A stretch of 64,000 nt of DNA from Bolinopsis microptera (GCF_026151205.1 NC_087084.1:6131538-6195537); one strand, 5' to 3'. Counted from the stretch's first letter, positions 48,501 to 60,274 are shown. Program-made: numbers and translations. The notes: generated by a model not told the origin, from the letters alone.

Positions 48501-50234
48501 CGTTGAGGCATAAGTCTCACACTGTTACTGTACCGTGTAATTTTGTATCAATTATTTATAAGTTCGTACAGGTATATTTTTCACACTCGATTATCCCGCT
48601 CTCCGAATTGTCTCTAACTTTGCAACGTTGCAGGTAGAAATGCAGAGTCGTAACGAAATGATTGCTCATCTGAAGGATCAGCTTCAAGAGACTCGAGCTA
48701 AGACCACCATGGAGAGAAAATACATTGAGAAGGAGTGCCAGGTAATACAGAAATGCCAGGAATACCAGGCATCATGATACACTTTGGTTTAATGATTGAT
48801 GTGAATAAATTTGTATCTCATTATGTAACTATCGTTCTTACATCTTCTTATATCAAGCTATTATTTACTAATTGCCAACTGTTTTTTATTAATTATCATC
48901 TAATTATAAACTAATTAAGGAATTGTTACACAGGTCCAGAAAGTTATGAAGAACAAACAGTGTCAAATGACTGAGGCAGAATTGCAGGCAGAATTGGAAA
49001 ACCTTCAAATACAGCTTGAAGAAGAAAACAAAGTCAACAAGGTATCCGGGATTATATAACTTTATGACTTTATGAGAATAACGTGATCGATTGATTGCAT
49101 ATTCGAATAAGGAAAATCTGACATCTCATTTGACAATCTTGCCTTTATTAGGAAACTGAAATGTGGGTAAAGAAACATCACGACCAGCTGCAAGAGAAAG
49201 TTGAGTTCTGGATGGACAAGTGAGTGATATAACTTTTCCGACCCTTTCTCTCGGAAACACTTTAATTTTTCATTCTATAAACGATGGGAAGTCTTACAAA
49301 TCATAGAGCACGTGGCTTTTTTGTTGACGCCATCAAGCTTCAACTAATCTCATACCACTCCCGTAGATACGAAAGAGAGGTCGATCAGAAATCCGAGGAG
49401 TTGAGTGGATTAAAGGGCTCCAAAGCTAACATTTTGCTCAAACTGCAGGAACTTACTCTAAAGGTAATGACAGCTTTGTTTTCAATAGTTTGCTTAATTT
49501 GTTTTTTATACACTGGAAGCTTACCGTTTTCCGAAATAATTGAATGTATACACAAATCATTAAGACGCTCGGAGTTTTAGTATTTGGTAGTATTGGTATG
49601 TTGGCGGTTTGGGATTGTTTTAATGATTTTGTCACAGTGGCAAGTTTTTATAAAATTTCTTCCTTTTTGCGCGGGCGCGTACCTATATTTTGTTGAGCTT
49701 CGTGCGCGTTGCCATGGCAACAACTATTAATTTATATTATTCTTATCGCTTTATATGTAAGATAAACCACAGATGATGGTATTGAGTTATCAGCTCCGCC
49801 CCTGCTAACCGCAGATAATTTATGGTTCATACTTTCGAACTGTGATAACACAGCACTCCCTATTTTCAGTATCAAGAATACGAGGAAGTGGTGATGGAAG
49901 ACAGAGCCCAGAAAGAGAAAGCCAAAAAAGCAGCCGAAAAAGCTCAACTTGAAATACGCTGCGCTACCAAGGTATTAGCAATATTTTGTTTTTTTCTTTC
50001 TTGCCTTTTCATTTTGGTAACCTTGTGTTCCACGGTACCCTGGCAGACTGTAGTCATCAAAATCAAATTTACCTAGAATTGGTTAAAATCACTTCTTCTC
50101 ACAATTCACTGTTTCAGATTCAAGCTTGGTGGAAGGGTGTTATGGTCAGGCGAGGTCTTGGTCCTTACGCCAAGAAGAAGGGAAAGAAGGGCAAGGGAAA
50201 GAAGGGGAAGAAAGGAAAGAAAGGGAAGAAATAG
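42589..50234 (+). CDS. IQCG: Dynein regulatory complex subunit 9 homologue (IQ-motif protein, 10 exons, ~382 aa)
   Basis: Exons: 42589-42735, 42928-43130, 43452-43580, 48394-48463, 48634-48741, 48934-49041, 49152-49219, 49367-49463, 49870-49971 and 50118-50234. All phases close and the total is divisible by three. The protein begins with a region reading [16 protein letters not shown], then long coiled coil ([30 protein letters not shown]). It ends in an IQ motif ([18 protein letters not shown]) and a Lys/Gly-rich tail ([13 protein letters not shown]). These landmarks match IQCG/DRC9, a nexin-dynein regulatory complex subunit of motile 9+2 axonemes. The start ATG lies 1 base after an AG acceptor, so a 5' non-coding or short coding exon may precede. 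AATAAA at 50456. Intron 3 (4.8 kb) holds a TTAA element with a LINE and a minisatellite. Confidence 0.9.
43608..45663. mobile_element. TTAA-flanked DNA element with ~28-bp inverted ends, containing a LINE insertion
   Basis: The left end TTAAGGCCACAGGGGGGGTC and the right end GACCCCCC...TGTGGCCTTAA are inverted complements. The right end carries extra C residues. TTAA at both borders is the piggyBac-type target site. No transposase is recognisable. It sits in intron 3 of the DRC9-like gene and is itself split by the LINE at 44025-45254. Confidence 0.8.
44025..45254 (+). pseudogene. 5'-truncated CR1/Jockey-type LINE, RT palm to C-terminus
   Basis: Open frame to 45176 (383 residues). It contains [50 protein letters not shown] (motif C, both Asp kept), then the C-terminal [12 protein letters not shown] and [14 protein letters not shown] blocks. 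The N-terminal endonuclease and fingers are missing, so it is a dead-on-arrival copy despite its clean frame. It ends in a short AAGTAAGTAAGT tail. Same family as the fragment at 56324-56722. Confidence 0.88.
46430..46990. repeat. 52-bp minisatellite, about 10.5 copies
   Basis: Unit contains CTGATACCCCTCATTCCTCG then ATCACCTCAAGAGTGCTACA. Some units carry small internal duplications (about 46828 and 46878). Read on the minus strand each unit repeats the last codons (STLEVIEE-stop) of the small open frame at 46969-47220. Confidence 0.95.
46969..47220 (-). CDS. Possible small single-pass membrane protein
   Basis: 83-codon open frame with one convincing transmembrane helix ([20 protein letters not shown]) and a polar Arg-rich tail ending STLEVIEE. 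It lies antisense in intron 3 of the DRC9-like gene. Its 3' end forms the first unit of the 52-bp minisatellite. No homologue is recognised and it may be an exon of a larger gene or spurious. Confidence 0.3.
   Translation of the reverse strand: MSKPMLSIQSSRRMDMGAMPIVIALLSVAVLLITLICCSVCWKRTSSPQDQLPHTIVTRNRAVNNRHDRRTVSTCSTLEVIEE
47221..48393. other. Intronic, no further gene seen
   Basis: Rest of intron 3 of the DRC9-like gene. Near the acceptor lies a degenerate pyrimidine repeat (CTCTTTTAACC, about 48255-48390) that doubles as a long polypyrimidine tract. Confidence 0.5.
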
Positions 50235-51499
50235 GCTTAATTCATAACGAAAGAAGTGCAGAGATTTTTAACCCCAGTTTGATGCAGTGCCACATGTTCA
50301 CAGAGTTCATCAGAATTTAATTCAGAGTCATGACTCTGTCCAAACAACCAACATGTTTACAGCTGTTAGAACTCACTAACTTTACTGATCCCGTAATATA
50401 ATTGGATTTTTAATTCTTAAGATCACAAATTGTTTGTGAAAATGTTTGGTGAAGAAATAAACGTTGGATGTCAGGAAAAAAATGCCGTTTTAGCGTAGTG
50501 TTTTTTCAAACGTGTATGTACAAACATTATATTTCAGAGAGCAATTAATTGATACACGTTGTATAGCTCTTTTCGCTTTCTTTTCTGTGATAAGATGTAT
50601 TCAATGTATCAAGGAATTTAAGTAAAACTTCTGGAAGAAATTACAACCATTCATTCATGTTAAAATGGGGAGATTGAACGATTTTATTCAATTTATGTGT
50701 ACATAAGATTTGTTTATTTTACCAGAAAAGCCTTTTTGATTTAGCTTGTATAATTAATTGTCACGTTTACAAGAAATAAAACAAGATCGTGACGGAATTT
50801 AATGAATTTTAATTTGTGATAAATATAAGATAACGTATTTAAATACCAAAATTTACAGCCAAAGCTTGACCAACAGAGAGCTGATATAAAAATGCCGAAA
50901 ATAAATTCCTAACATTACAAAAACCATCACGACATGATTATGTGCTCATTGCTGACAGCTTTAGGCTTAACCCATTTTAATAAAACTATCCCGTGGCCAC
51001 AGGTTATGGGTTGAAAAGAGATGTAGATTGTAGACCCCTGGCCCATCGGATATATATTATGACTAGGGGTCGTTCACATAATATTACGTTATCACTTTTT
51101 GAAAAATTTTATTTTCCAAACCCCTTTCCCCGTTAAAGATATGAATGATCTTTAACTTATTTATCATGGTATTGAAAATTAAAAACGTCGAGCAAACTTG
51201 GTTTTTATATATTATATAACTTTCCTCGTTGATAATATTACACAACTCTCCTCAAGTGCCAAAAAGGCAAACAATTTTGCTCGTCAGTAGATTATAACAA
51301 CTTGCTGACAAATCATTACCCTTCAAGTCCCCCCTTAAAAACAATGTTTACAAATATACCACGTTATACATCAGGAAAAGCTTTACGTTTTACAACATAA
51401 AAACACCCTATTCTCATAACTGGTAAGGCACTCAATTAATTATTTAATTAATTTGATGATTAGCAAGCTAACAAGCAGATACCAGCTATTAAACTCGGC
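50235..51499. other. 3' regions of two convergent genes; MITE-like remnant
   Basis: Between the DRC9-like stop and the FAF1-like stop. About 51065-51100 carries GGGGTCGTTCACATAATATT, one end of the MITE family found complete near 60 kb. No other gene seen. Confidence 0.5.
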
Positions 51500-54400
51500 T
51501 CAGTCCCTCTCTTCAACGTACAATATCTCACGACGGGTCAATCCCAGGTCATCTAACGTCAAGTACATTTCGTCCTCGTCAAACTGAGATGTAAGGTGAT
51601 TAGCATTCAGTAAATTGGTAATTATTTTATTTAGGCAATTTTTGGGCTGTAAATTTTGGCATTTGGTACGGAGGTTGGGGTTAAATAATTTTTTTAAAAG
51701 CTTTTTTTGTTGACGAAGTTTGATCCGTTCTCAGAATGAAAGAAAACTATTACATGGAAAAGCCCAAAAAAGTAAAAAATCACGTAAAAAAAGACTAAAT
51801 TCACAAACCTGTCGTTTGGGGAAGTTCTGCACGAGTTTGAAGTTGGCTGGAGGGTAACCCTTGCTGCCGACGAAATAAGACAACACTTTCAGTTGGGTGC
51901 GGTGCACAAATTTACGGTTTATTCTCTCCCCGGAAGGCAGTTTGAACGTTATATCGGAACCTGGGCAAAGTGCTGTCATGGAGATATTGTGGTCTTTTCT
52001 AAATATAACTGTAATACGTTGATGTAAAGTTTATTTTCATTTTTTAATTTTTTTTAAATGGTACTGGCTCAAACTTATATGAGATAAGAAGTCATCACGA
52101 TTTTTATCTTGTCAAAAACTCTTTGTAGTAATTAAGGAAGTGGTGAGGTCCCCACACGAGGAAGTCAAAAATATAATTTACTTAAAATGAAATTCCTGTA
52201 CTATGATATTTAAACTCCGAACACTTTTTGGATTATACTAAATACTTACTGGGGGTATTAGAATCGGGCTCAGGAGGAACGAGGTCTTCAAAGGAAGACA
52301 ACGTTGCTTCTTCCGTCTCTACTTGCAGTTGTTTCTCTTTTTCTTCAATTTTCTTCATTTCATCTTTTTCACGATCACGCTGAAAGAATTTGTGAAAGTC
52401 AACTTCAAACAATTACTCCGACTAGTACACATGGAAGTTGGAACTAGGTTAATGTATAGTGCGGAGTGCCCACTAAAAGTATTCGAGAAAAATACGTGCG
52501 ATACGAATCTCGATCTACGTATTATATATTATTATATTATTCATCATCGGAGAGAAAAGGAGCAACTTGACCAAATATGGCGTACCTGTAAGGAATCCAA
52601 ATATTCCTGCTCCTGCAGCTCCCTCAACCGACTTCTTTGCTCCTGTTCTAGCTGGAATAATGGTATTTTAATGGTATTTTAATGGTATCTTGTATTTTAA
52701 TTTATTAATTTATTATCTTAATTTAGTTTAAAACCAATCCAATTTGCAAAGCACAGTACTTAAATTTCTCGAAGAAATGGCTAATATTATATTATGTATA
52801 TTTTATGTGTATAACCTCCCAAACTCAAACTCAAGAACATATTATTTATCTATCCTTCATGCTACAGTGCAAGTGGTCTAATTGTGTATATTTTGGTTTT
52901 GTGTAAGTTAAATTTTAATAATATACTGATGGAAAATATATTTTAATTTTGAAATAGACCAAACCTCAGCAGCCTTCTCAATCGACCTAGTCTGATTATA
53001 ATTTTCCACCGCATCTATCAGCTGAGCCATGAGCAGGTCAGGTGATATGTCACCCTGGAACACAGCAAATACCTGGGGAGCACTCTGTACCTTTGTTATC
53101 ACTATCATGAGGGGCAGTTTGTCCGGCACGTACATTTCCACCTGAGGGGGGACGCTGTTATTCAATGTTGTTTACAATGTAACTACGGTGTAGTCTGATT
53201 CGATTAAAAAATTTCCATCATCACACGTCGAAGATTGAAGGTTAAAGTAAGGCTGGGGGTCATCGGCATATTGACCGATTTAAAATGGTGAAAATCGAAC
53301 ATTTTACAAATAACCAATGTCCTGGTCGATGACCCCTTAACCCATCTACTGATAACACTCTTGATCGCCTGCTGGCGACCACTGTAGCCGAATATAGACT
53401 GACACTCACCTGCTGGCGACCACTGTAGCCGAATATAGACTGACACTCACCTGCTGGCGACCACTGTAGCCGAATATAGACTGACACTCACCTGCTGGCG
53501 GCCGCTGTATCCGAATATAGACTGACACTCACCTGCTGGCGACCGCTGTATCCGAATATAGACTGACACTCACCTGCTGGCGACCACTGTAGCCGAATAT
53601 AGACTGACACTCACCTGCTGGCGACCACTGTAGCCGAATATAGACTGACACTCACCTGCTGGCGGCCGCTGTATCCGAATATAGACTGACACTCACCTGC
53701 TGGCGACCGCTGTATCCGAATATAGACTGACACTCACCTGCTGGCGACCACTGTAGCCGAATATAGACTGACACTCACCTGCTGGCGACCAATGTAGCCT
53801 AATATAGACTGACACTCACCTGCTGGCGACCACTGTAGCCGAATATAGACTGACACTCACCTGCTGGCGACCGCTGTATCCGAATATAGACTGACACTCA
53901 CCTGTCGGCGACCACTGTAGCCGAATATAGACTGACACTCACCTGCTGGCGACCACTGTAGCCGAATATAGACTGACACTCCGTCAGGATCTGCTGCTGC
54001 AGTCTTCTCTCTGTCAGATCGTAAGCCCACATGACGAAGTGCTGGTCTATGTAACCAGCCATACTCTCACTGCAAATCACCTGACTGAGGAGGGAGGAGG
54101 GGTTAAGAAATGTGAGTCAAACTTCAAATAGTCCTAATTCGTGTTTCTCTTGTCCCAAATATGTTATCAATTCTTAAGGATCCCAAACAACGGCTGAATG
54201 CAACCTAAAAAAGAGGTGGTTAAGTCTAAATTTACAAATCCGCAGGCAAGTCCTGGAGTTGCCCTAGTAAATGGTTATAAAAATACACTGTGCACTAAGT
54301 TGTGCACTTCTTTTTACCCGATAGTGCACATGTTTCCCCGGTATTTCAATCACTCTATTACCTGCAAAAGAGATGTCCAGTAAGAGCCTTGTCCGAGTGC

Positions 54401-54505
54401 AGGAACACTATAAGGGGTCGTTTCAGATCGGCTGGTACGTTAAACGCGGCTGTCAGGGCGCTCTTCAGCGTACCGATGTGGAATGCAGGATGCACATTCC
54501 CGTAC
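51500..54505 (-). CDS. FAF1: FAF1-like UAS-UBX protein, C-terminal half (5' exons not found)
   Basis: Minus exons in coding order: 54505-54362, 54084-53943, 53141-52965, 52651-52586, 52379-52250, 51960-51809 and 51583-51500. Phases close across all seven. The UAS (thioredoxin-like) domain reads YGNVHPAFHIGTLKSAL, FLHSDKALTGHLFCSQVICS, HFVMWAYDLTE, then VFAVFQGDIS. A Glu/Arg-rich helix follows (LEQEQRSRLRELQEQEYLDS), then the UBX domain SDITFKLPSGERINRKF, FVGSKGYPPANFKL, FPKRQ and REILYVEE. UBX domains bind p97/VCP. The FPR loop here is FPK, a conservative change. FAF1 links ubiquitinated clients to p97 (known for the family). The N-terminal UBA and UBL exons are not in sight. The intron after 53943 holds a 41-bp array of repeated splice donors. 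Confidence 0.87.
53366..53982. repeat. 41-bp minisatellite of exon end plus 5' splice site, about 15 units
   Basis: Plus-strand unit CACTCACCTGCTGGCGACCA followed by CTGTAGCCGAATATAGACTGA. On the minus strand this is the last 13 codons of the FAF1-like exon (ECQSIFGYSGRQQ) plus GTGAGTG. CACCTG donors start at 53407 and recur every 41 bp to 53940, fourteen in all. Two unit flavours (CCACTGTAGCC and CCGCTGTATCC) form a four-unit higher-order block duplicated at 53407-53734. Confidence 0.97.
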
Positions 54506-54715
54506 CTGCGAGAGGGATGAAACTGGTCATTTGCTGGAGGTACAGATTGAAATGATGAACCTAGTTGAATGAAATACTAAATATGGTGATGTTGTATAGT
54601 AATTCTGGTAGTTGCAGTTCTACATCAGATTTTTGCGTGGAACTGGATAAAATGTATTCTCATCGCAAACAGCTGCCAAGTTATGAAGTAACTTAGATTT
54701 CCAAGATAACTTACT

Positions 54716-57700
54716 ACTCCAGTAGCAGGCAGGGGTTGAGTGTGCACTTCGCTGCATAGAGTTTTTTGCTACTGAATCGGGTTAAATAGGTCATTGGTAA
54801 CTCAAATCACCGAGGGGCAAATTTTGTATCGCTAGTCCCAGTCCTACAGGGCAAAATTTCTAAATTGCCCTCAGTCGCAAATTTGGGATTTTTGTATCTC
54901 GGCTTCTAAAAGACTTAGAGACTTGAATATTAGCTTAAAATAACCGCAATAGCCTTATTTATATACAAGTTATGAAGCAATATAAGGTCTCAAGTGCCTA
55001 GTTTTAAAGATATTCACGAAAAACTGTTTTTTGGCTCATCGCAGCCTGAATTACCGGATTATTTTTATATCTCGAGCTACGAACGTCGTAGAAACTTCTC
55101 CGATATTGTAAAATATTCGCAATGAGCACATTTATATAAGCTTTATGAATCATTATATGCTCTAAAATGCTTATTTGTAGAGATATTAGCAAAAATCGGT
55201 AATTTTGGCTACACCAATACAAATTTGGTAATTCGTTTTGTCTTTTTGTTGCAAATTTTCACGTTGCAATTTTCAAGATGCGGTTTGTGGCTATCGATAG
55301 GGCTTTATATATTATTGTATGGTTTTGATAAAATCCTTCAGCACCTGACATAGGCAATAGGGGTCACAAACCCTGAAATGTCAGGAACTGGGCAGTGGCC
55401 GAGATAAATATTTGATAATAAATTGGACTCTTGACTCACATACATCTTTTCAACGGTTAGTTAGACATCTTAAACCAGTATTGAACGTTGAGTAAAACTT
55501 CTGATCCATTTGTAGCCCAGGTAATGTGCCCCAGATTCCAGAACCTCACGCCTGAGTGACAGTGGGCCTTATCGATCACGAGCCGCAAATCACAATGACT
55601 TTGGGCCTCAGAGACAAGGGTATTCGTACTCTTGGCTTAAATTGGCTCTTCGTTAATATTATCAATCAGGTTTATAAAGTTATAACTTCTATAGAAGTTA
55701 GATATAGATATATCTATATCTATATCTATATCAGATGATATAGATATCATCTGCCTGTCCAGTGTCCACCTGTCTCTTTGATATTCATTATTACTTCAAG
55801 TTCAGTCATTTCGCTTCTGTTCAACTGTTATAGGTGTAATGAGGGACTTCAGTCCAGCAATATCTCTAAATTTAGAAATATCTGGTTTCGCTACTTTTGA
55901 GGTAATTGTGTTCAGCAAGCAAGTTTGTAAGTTTTCAGTCCTACTGCCCCAAAATATTGGCCCCCAGAGCACTGGTAATGCTGGAGTACTGGTAATGCAC
56001 ATGGTAATGCTGATTTTTTGCTTAACATAGCTCATTTTTAAGTTCCTTTTTCAGAAGTCTTCCCTATCATACTGGCATAAAAACAGATTCACCTCCTTTA
56101 TCTCTCAATATAATCTTGAACCTGGGCTCTACAGGTTATCGAATGTCCATCTCAGCATTTACAACTTACATTGAGTCATAAATTAGAATTATGTGGGGCA
56201 CAGAGTCACTGAGGGATAGGTATCGTTGGGCCCGAAGTTCTGGGACCCAAAGTTGCAGGTGCCAGAAGTCCTGTGGCTGACTTTTGTTACTTTTGTTGGG
56301 TTTAGCGCACTGCAACAGGGTCATCAACTATCTTGACCGCCCCATAGCTCCGATGTTACAGGATCCTTTCGCCATTCCAGGATGGAGTTGGTATTAGGGT
56401 TAATCTTCAGATCGTTGCTGATGGACCCATGAAGGATCTTCCACATGTGTAGCAGGATATAGCGTTCCCTTCGAAGTTGTAGAGACATGAGTGAGAGTTT
56501 TTTTAATCTCCCCCAGTAATCAAGGTATTTGGTTCCTGCTATTCGAGATGTGAATGTCCGTTGAACTCCTTCCAGTTCTTGTATATCTGACACTTTAGAT
56601 GGATTCCATAATGGGCAGCAGTATTCGAGTAAACTGCGTACCATGGACTTGTATAGTGTCAGCATGATAGTGGAGCTTCTTGAAGTAATAATGAATCTCA
56701 AAGAGACAGGTGGATACTGCACTGGACAGGCAGATAATATAGAAGTTATAAACCTGATTGATGATACTAACGAAGAGCCAATTTAAGCCAAGAGTACGAA
56801 TACCCTTGTCTCTGAGGCCCAAAGTCATTGTGATTTGCGGCTCATGATCGATAAGGCCCACTGTCACTCAGGCGTGAGGTTCTGGAATCTGGGGCACATT
56901 ACCTGGGCTACAAATGGATCAGAAGTTTTACTCAACGTTCAATACTGGTTTAAGATGTCTAACTAACCGTTGAAAAGATGTATGTGAGTCAAGAGTCCAA
57001 TTTATTATCAAATATTTATCTCGGCCACTGCCCAGTTCCTGACATTTCAGGGTTTGTGACCCCTATTGCCTATGTCAGGTGCTGAAGGATTTTATCAAAA
57101 CCATACAATAATATATAAAGCCCTATCGATAGCCACAAACCGCATCTTGAAAATTGCAACGTAAATATTTGCAACAAAAAGACAAAACGAATTACCAAAT
57201 TTGTATTGACAGTGTAGCCAAAATTACCGATTTTTGCTAATATCTCTACAAATAAGCATTTTAGAGCATATAATGATTCATAAAGCTTATATAAATGTGC
57301 TCATTGCGAATATTTTGCAATATCGGAGAAGTTTCTACGACTTTTGTAGCTCGAGATATAAAAATAATCCGGTAATTCAGGCTGCGATGAGCCAAAAAAC
57401 AGTTTTTCGTGATATCTTTAAAACTAGGCACTTGAGACCTTATATTGCTTCATAACTTGTATATAAATAAGGCTATTGCGGTTATTTTAAGCTAATATTC
57501 AAGTCTCTAAGTCTTTTAGAAGCCGAGATACAAAAATCCCAAATTTGCGACTGAGGGCAATTTAGAAATTTTGCCCTGTAGGACTGGGACTAGCGATACA
57601 AAATTTGCCCCTCGGTGATTTGAGTTACCAATGACCTATTTAACCTGAATCAGTAGCAAAAAACTCTATGCAGCGAAGTGCACACTGAACACTCAACCCC

Positions 57701-57720
57701 TGCCTGCTACTGGAGTATAC
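54716..57720. mobile_element. 3-kb foldback element, ~1.05-kb inverted arms around a core with a LINE fragment
   Basis: The left arm is about 54716-55800 and the right arm about 56676-57720. Ends read ACTCCAGTAGCAGGCAGGGG and its complement CCCCTGCCTGCTACTGGAGT. The arms look nearly identical apart from small indels and an expanded (TATATC)n in the left arm (about 55699-55735). The 0.88-kb core contains the LINE fragment. The target duplication is unclear (TAC or TA). No transposase is recognised. It lies just upstream of the last recognised FAF1-like exon, so it may interrupt that gene's intron. Confidence 0.88.
56324..56722 (-). pseudogene. LINE RT C-terminal fragment in the foldback core
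   Basis: Reads LEYCCPLWNPSKVSDIQELE, DYWGRLKKLSLMSLQLRRER and YILLHMWKIL, the same blocks as the LINE at 44025 but a different copy. Its coding start overlaps the inner edge of the right arm. Truncated at both ends. Confidence 0.8.
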
Positions 57721-59117
57721 AGACCGGAACATTGGGTAAGTTAAACACAAATAATGAAGTTAAGATCCGGTAATGTTCCGGTAATGGGAATTGGCAAAGA
57801 AGAGATAAGAGGATTTAGAGGAGATAATAAGAAGATTCACGACTGGAAACTATATTTATGTGGAAGTTGATCCGAAGGTATCTTTACCCCTTGTTAGTTG
57901 TTACCATTGTACATACCATTTTGTTAAGAACCTAACGTATCGAGTTTTGAGCTTTTCTCCAAACAACTCATCTCCCCGAGGGAGTTGCCGTTTCATCAAT
58001 GTTCAAGGACACTAAATACAAGAAGACACTAACCCCTCTGACGTGACGGAAGTGGCCACATAAAGCTACGCGTACCAATGATTACAGAGACGGTATTAAA
58101 TTACCAGAATCTAGCTACGTGTGGACTGTGGACGCTCCCTTAAATTTCCAAGATTCTTGATATGATAGTTAAATATATATTATTATTAATTATTGGGTCG
58201 GTATGATAGACGATTGACATGACGTAGACATTATTGTAACGTACGTACGTAACGCGCGACGCGATCGAATCAAATTAATTAAGTACGTGCGATTCTTTGC
58301 GCGGACGGAATTGCATCTTTGTACATGCTGCTTACGTTAAACGACAAGAAACAAAGGGCGTTCTCGTTGCCACGGTCAGTCCGCTATGTTAAAAGTTCAA
58401 CGATAATGTAATGATCATAGACACAATTGAACAAGTTCAAGATAGCGCATTCATACGCTCTTTATTAGTCACGAATCTATGATACCCAGGTCTTAATGTC
58501 ACAAATTTACCGAATGAAGAGCATGTTAATTTTAGATTTTAGTGAGGCGGGTAAAAATTTGACCGAGGAGAAGCAAGACTTTATTTGCCCTTGAAAGGGT
58601 TTTTAATGACTCAGATTTTGAAACAATACGTTATATTTTTAGCCTCAATAGATTGGGCAGGGTTTGCAATCGATTCTCTTGAATTAGATCTTACCGAATT
58701 GAAAACGAACAATGGGACGGTATTTGATTCAGAAAGAGAGCGCCCTGCCCGACAATGAAATTTCATTTTTGAAGACGCCGAGTGTTTTCTTTCTTGACCA
58801 ATTGCTTGCGAGATTACGCAGAATCACACAAAAGAAGGGAGCGAGCAATCACAACGATATTGGGACAAAAAGAGTGACGGGAGCAAAATAATAGATAGAT
58901 AGAGGTAAAATAATGATGTTGGGCGTGTGACCTACTATATAAGAATCCACCGAGGATTCTCAAATCATATTCAAACACTTGAATCACTTTTGTGGGTATT
59001 CTTACCCTCTTAAAGAACTTTGAACTTGAAATCTTGCTTCTCTACCATCCCTCCCCCCTGGGGCTAACTCTAACTTAACCACCCCCTGAGCTATCACTGA
59101 TTTAACCACATCCTCCC
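57721..59117. other. No gene recognised
   Basis: Includes a GTTCCGGTAATG duplication near 57765 and a CG-rich patch (CGTACGTACGTAACGCGCGAC, about 58239). No supported exon, although missing 5' exons of the FAF1-like gene or a promoter could be here or further right. Confidence 0.4.
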
Positions 59118-59340
59118 TGGGCCCTTGTGTCCACCCTTTAAAAATAGTTCCGTCCCGTTTCCTGCGCTCTTATTTCCATTGCCCTTGTGTCCTCCGCCCT
59201 CGTGTCTGGTTCCCTTAGGGTTAGGGTTTGTGTATGCGAATTTTCTCTCAACCTAAAGCTAGCCCTCATGTTTTGCACCGACAAATCTCCCGCCGTAGAG
59301 TCTCACGCCATTGAGTCCCGCACCTGCGCTCAGTGGAGTA
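59118..59340. repeat. Dispersed repeat at the left border of the peptide-gene array
   Basis: Contains GCCCTTGTGTCC blocks shared (inverted) with 10815-10960, then CCGACAAATCTCCCGCCGTA, whose complement closes the array near 63900-63940. Confidence 0.65.
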
Positions 59341-59461
59341 CACTTCAACTAAAACTCTAACTAGTTCACACTGTTTTAACATTTCCGTTTAACTGTTTAA
59401 CCCCAAAACCTCGTTATCTTCACTCGACCTTATTAGTGTAACAGTAAAACTCACAACGAGA

Positions 59462-59813
59462 ATGAACAATGTCGGGATAGTCCTCTTGTTGGTGTGTGTG
59501 CTGAGCGTCGTAGTCAACACTGACAGAGATCAACAGAGCAGAGGTCAACACCCTACTCGAACTCACTGGTATTGAGAAAAGGGCTACTTTGGATTCAGAG
59601 TAAGACATTCTTTTTTTATATTTCTCTCGAAATTTATCTTATAATTGTTTCTGATAGGGGGTAATGTCCATCAGCTTCAATCCTCAAATATGGACCATGA
59701 TAACCAAAATACTTACCCCCCTCAGCTGCTTAGCAAAGTGCTATGATGGCTACCTCATTGAAAAAACCTCCACAAGATGGAACGTCCTGATGAGTTGTGT
59801 GACAAACTGCTAG
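59462..59813 (+). pseudogene. Four-cysteine secreted peptide gene, array copy 1 (frameshifted)
   Basis: Exon 1 is 59462-59599 and exon 2 is 59726-59813, with the same GTAAGAC donor and CCCTCAG acceptor as the other copies. The signal peptide is intact (MNNVGIVLLLVCVL). Compared with copies 2-4, exon 1 carries one extra base near 59523 and about 15 further bases. The frame therefore hits a stop before the KR site, and the exon length no longer fits the phase of exon 2. Exon 2 is base-for-base the same as in the other copies. Either a recent pseudogene or a sequencing error. Confidence 0.7.
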
Positions 59814-59992
59814 CGGAAGCGCACTCGGTGCATTGTCCTGTTATTGCTAGCAAGAACTTGGCGCAATGTGTTGCAAGTGCTAGTGAGGGAGATCGGCACA
59901 ATGCTCTGTATTTGCAGATTTGACTATTCCCAGCCGGGCATTTTACATGTGACTGCAGATTTTATTTTATCTTTGGACTTTGATTTGGACAT

Positions 59993-60079
59993 TGGGGTCG
60001 TTCACATATTACGTAATCACAGGGGAATGGGGGGTTCTAATTGATTACGCTAGTGATTGCGTAATATGTGAACGACCCC
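59993..60079. repeat. MITE-like palindrome in the array 3' region (also at 61297-61381 and 62590-62679)
   Basis: GGGGTCGTTCACATATTACG is matched by CGTAATATGTGAACGACCCC about 45 bases later. One copy follows each of peptide genes 1-3; copy 4 lacks it. Related half-elements lie at 51065 and 29105. Confidence 0.85.
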
Positions 60080-60274
60080 ATTTAAGTGCACTTTAACTAA
60101 ACCCGGTTCACGCTGATTTAACGGCCCAGCAGTGTTTTCCAGGTTATTGTTGTGTGTTCTGTTGTGCAGGTCAAACATTTCTAATTCTAATCAGCACAAT
60201 CATGTACGATATAAGGTAATCTATGTGTTCATGTGATATTACTGTACTATGCGTCTAATGTCTATGTGAAATGG

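Noticed and set aside
53204-54080. Open frames repeating MSVYIRLQWSPAGECQSIFG
   Set aside because: Read-through of the 41-bp donor array, not separate genes.
59785-59813. CTGATGAG as a hammerhead ribozyme core
   Set aside because: No GAAA strand or matching stems nearby; the bases are codons of exon 2.
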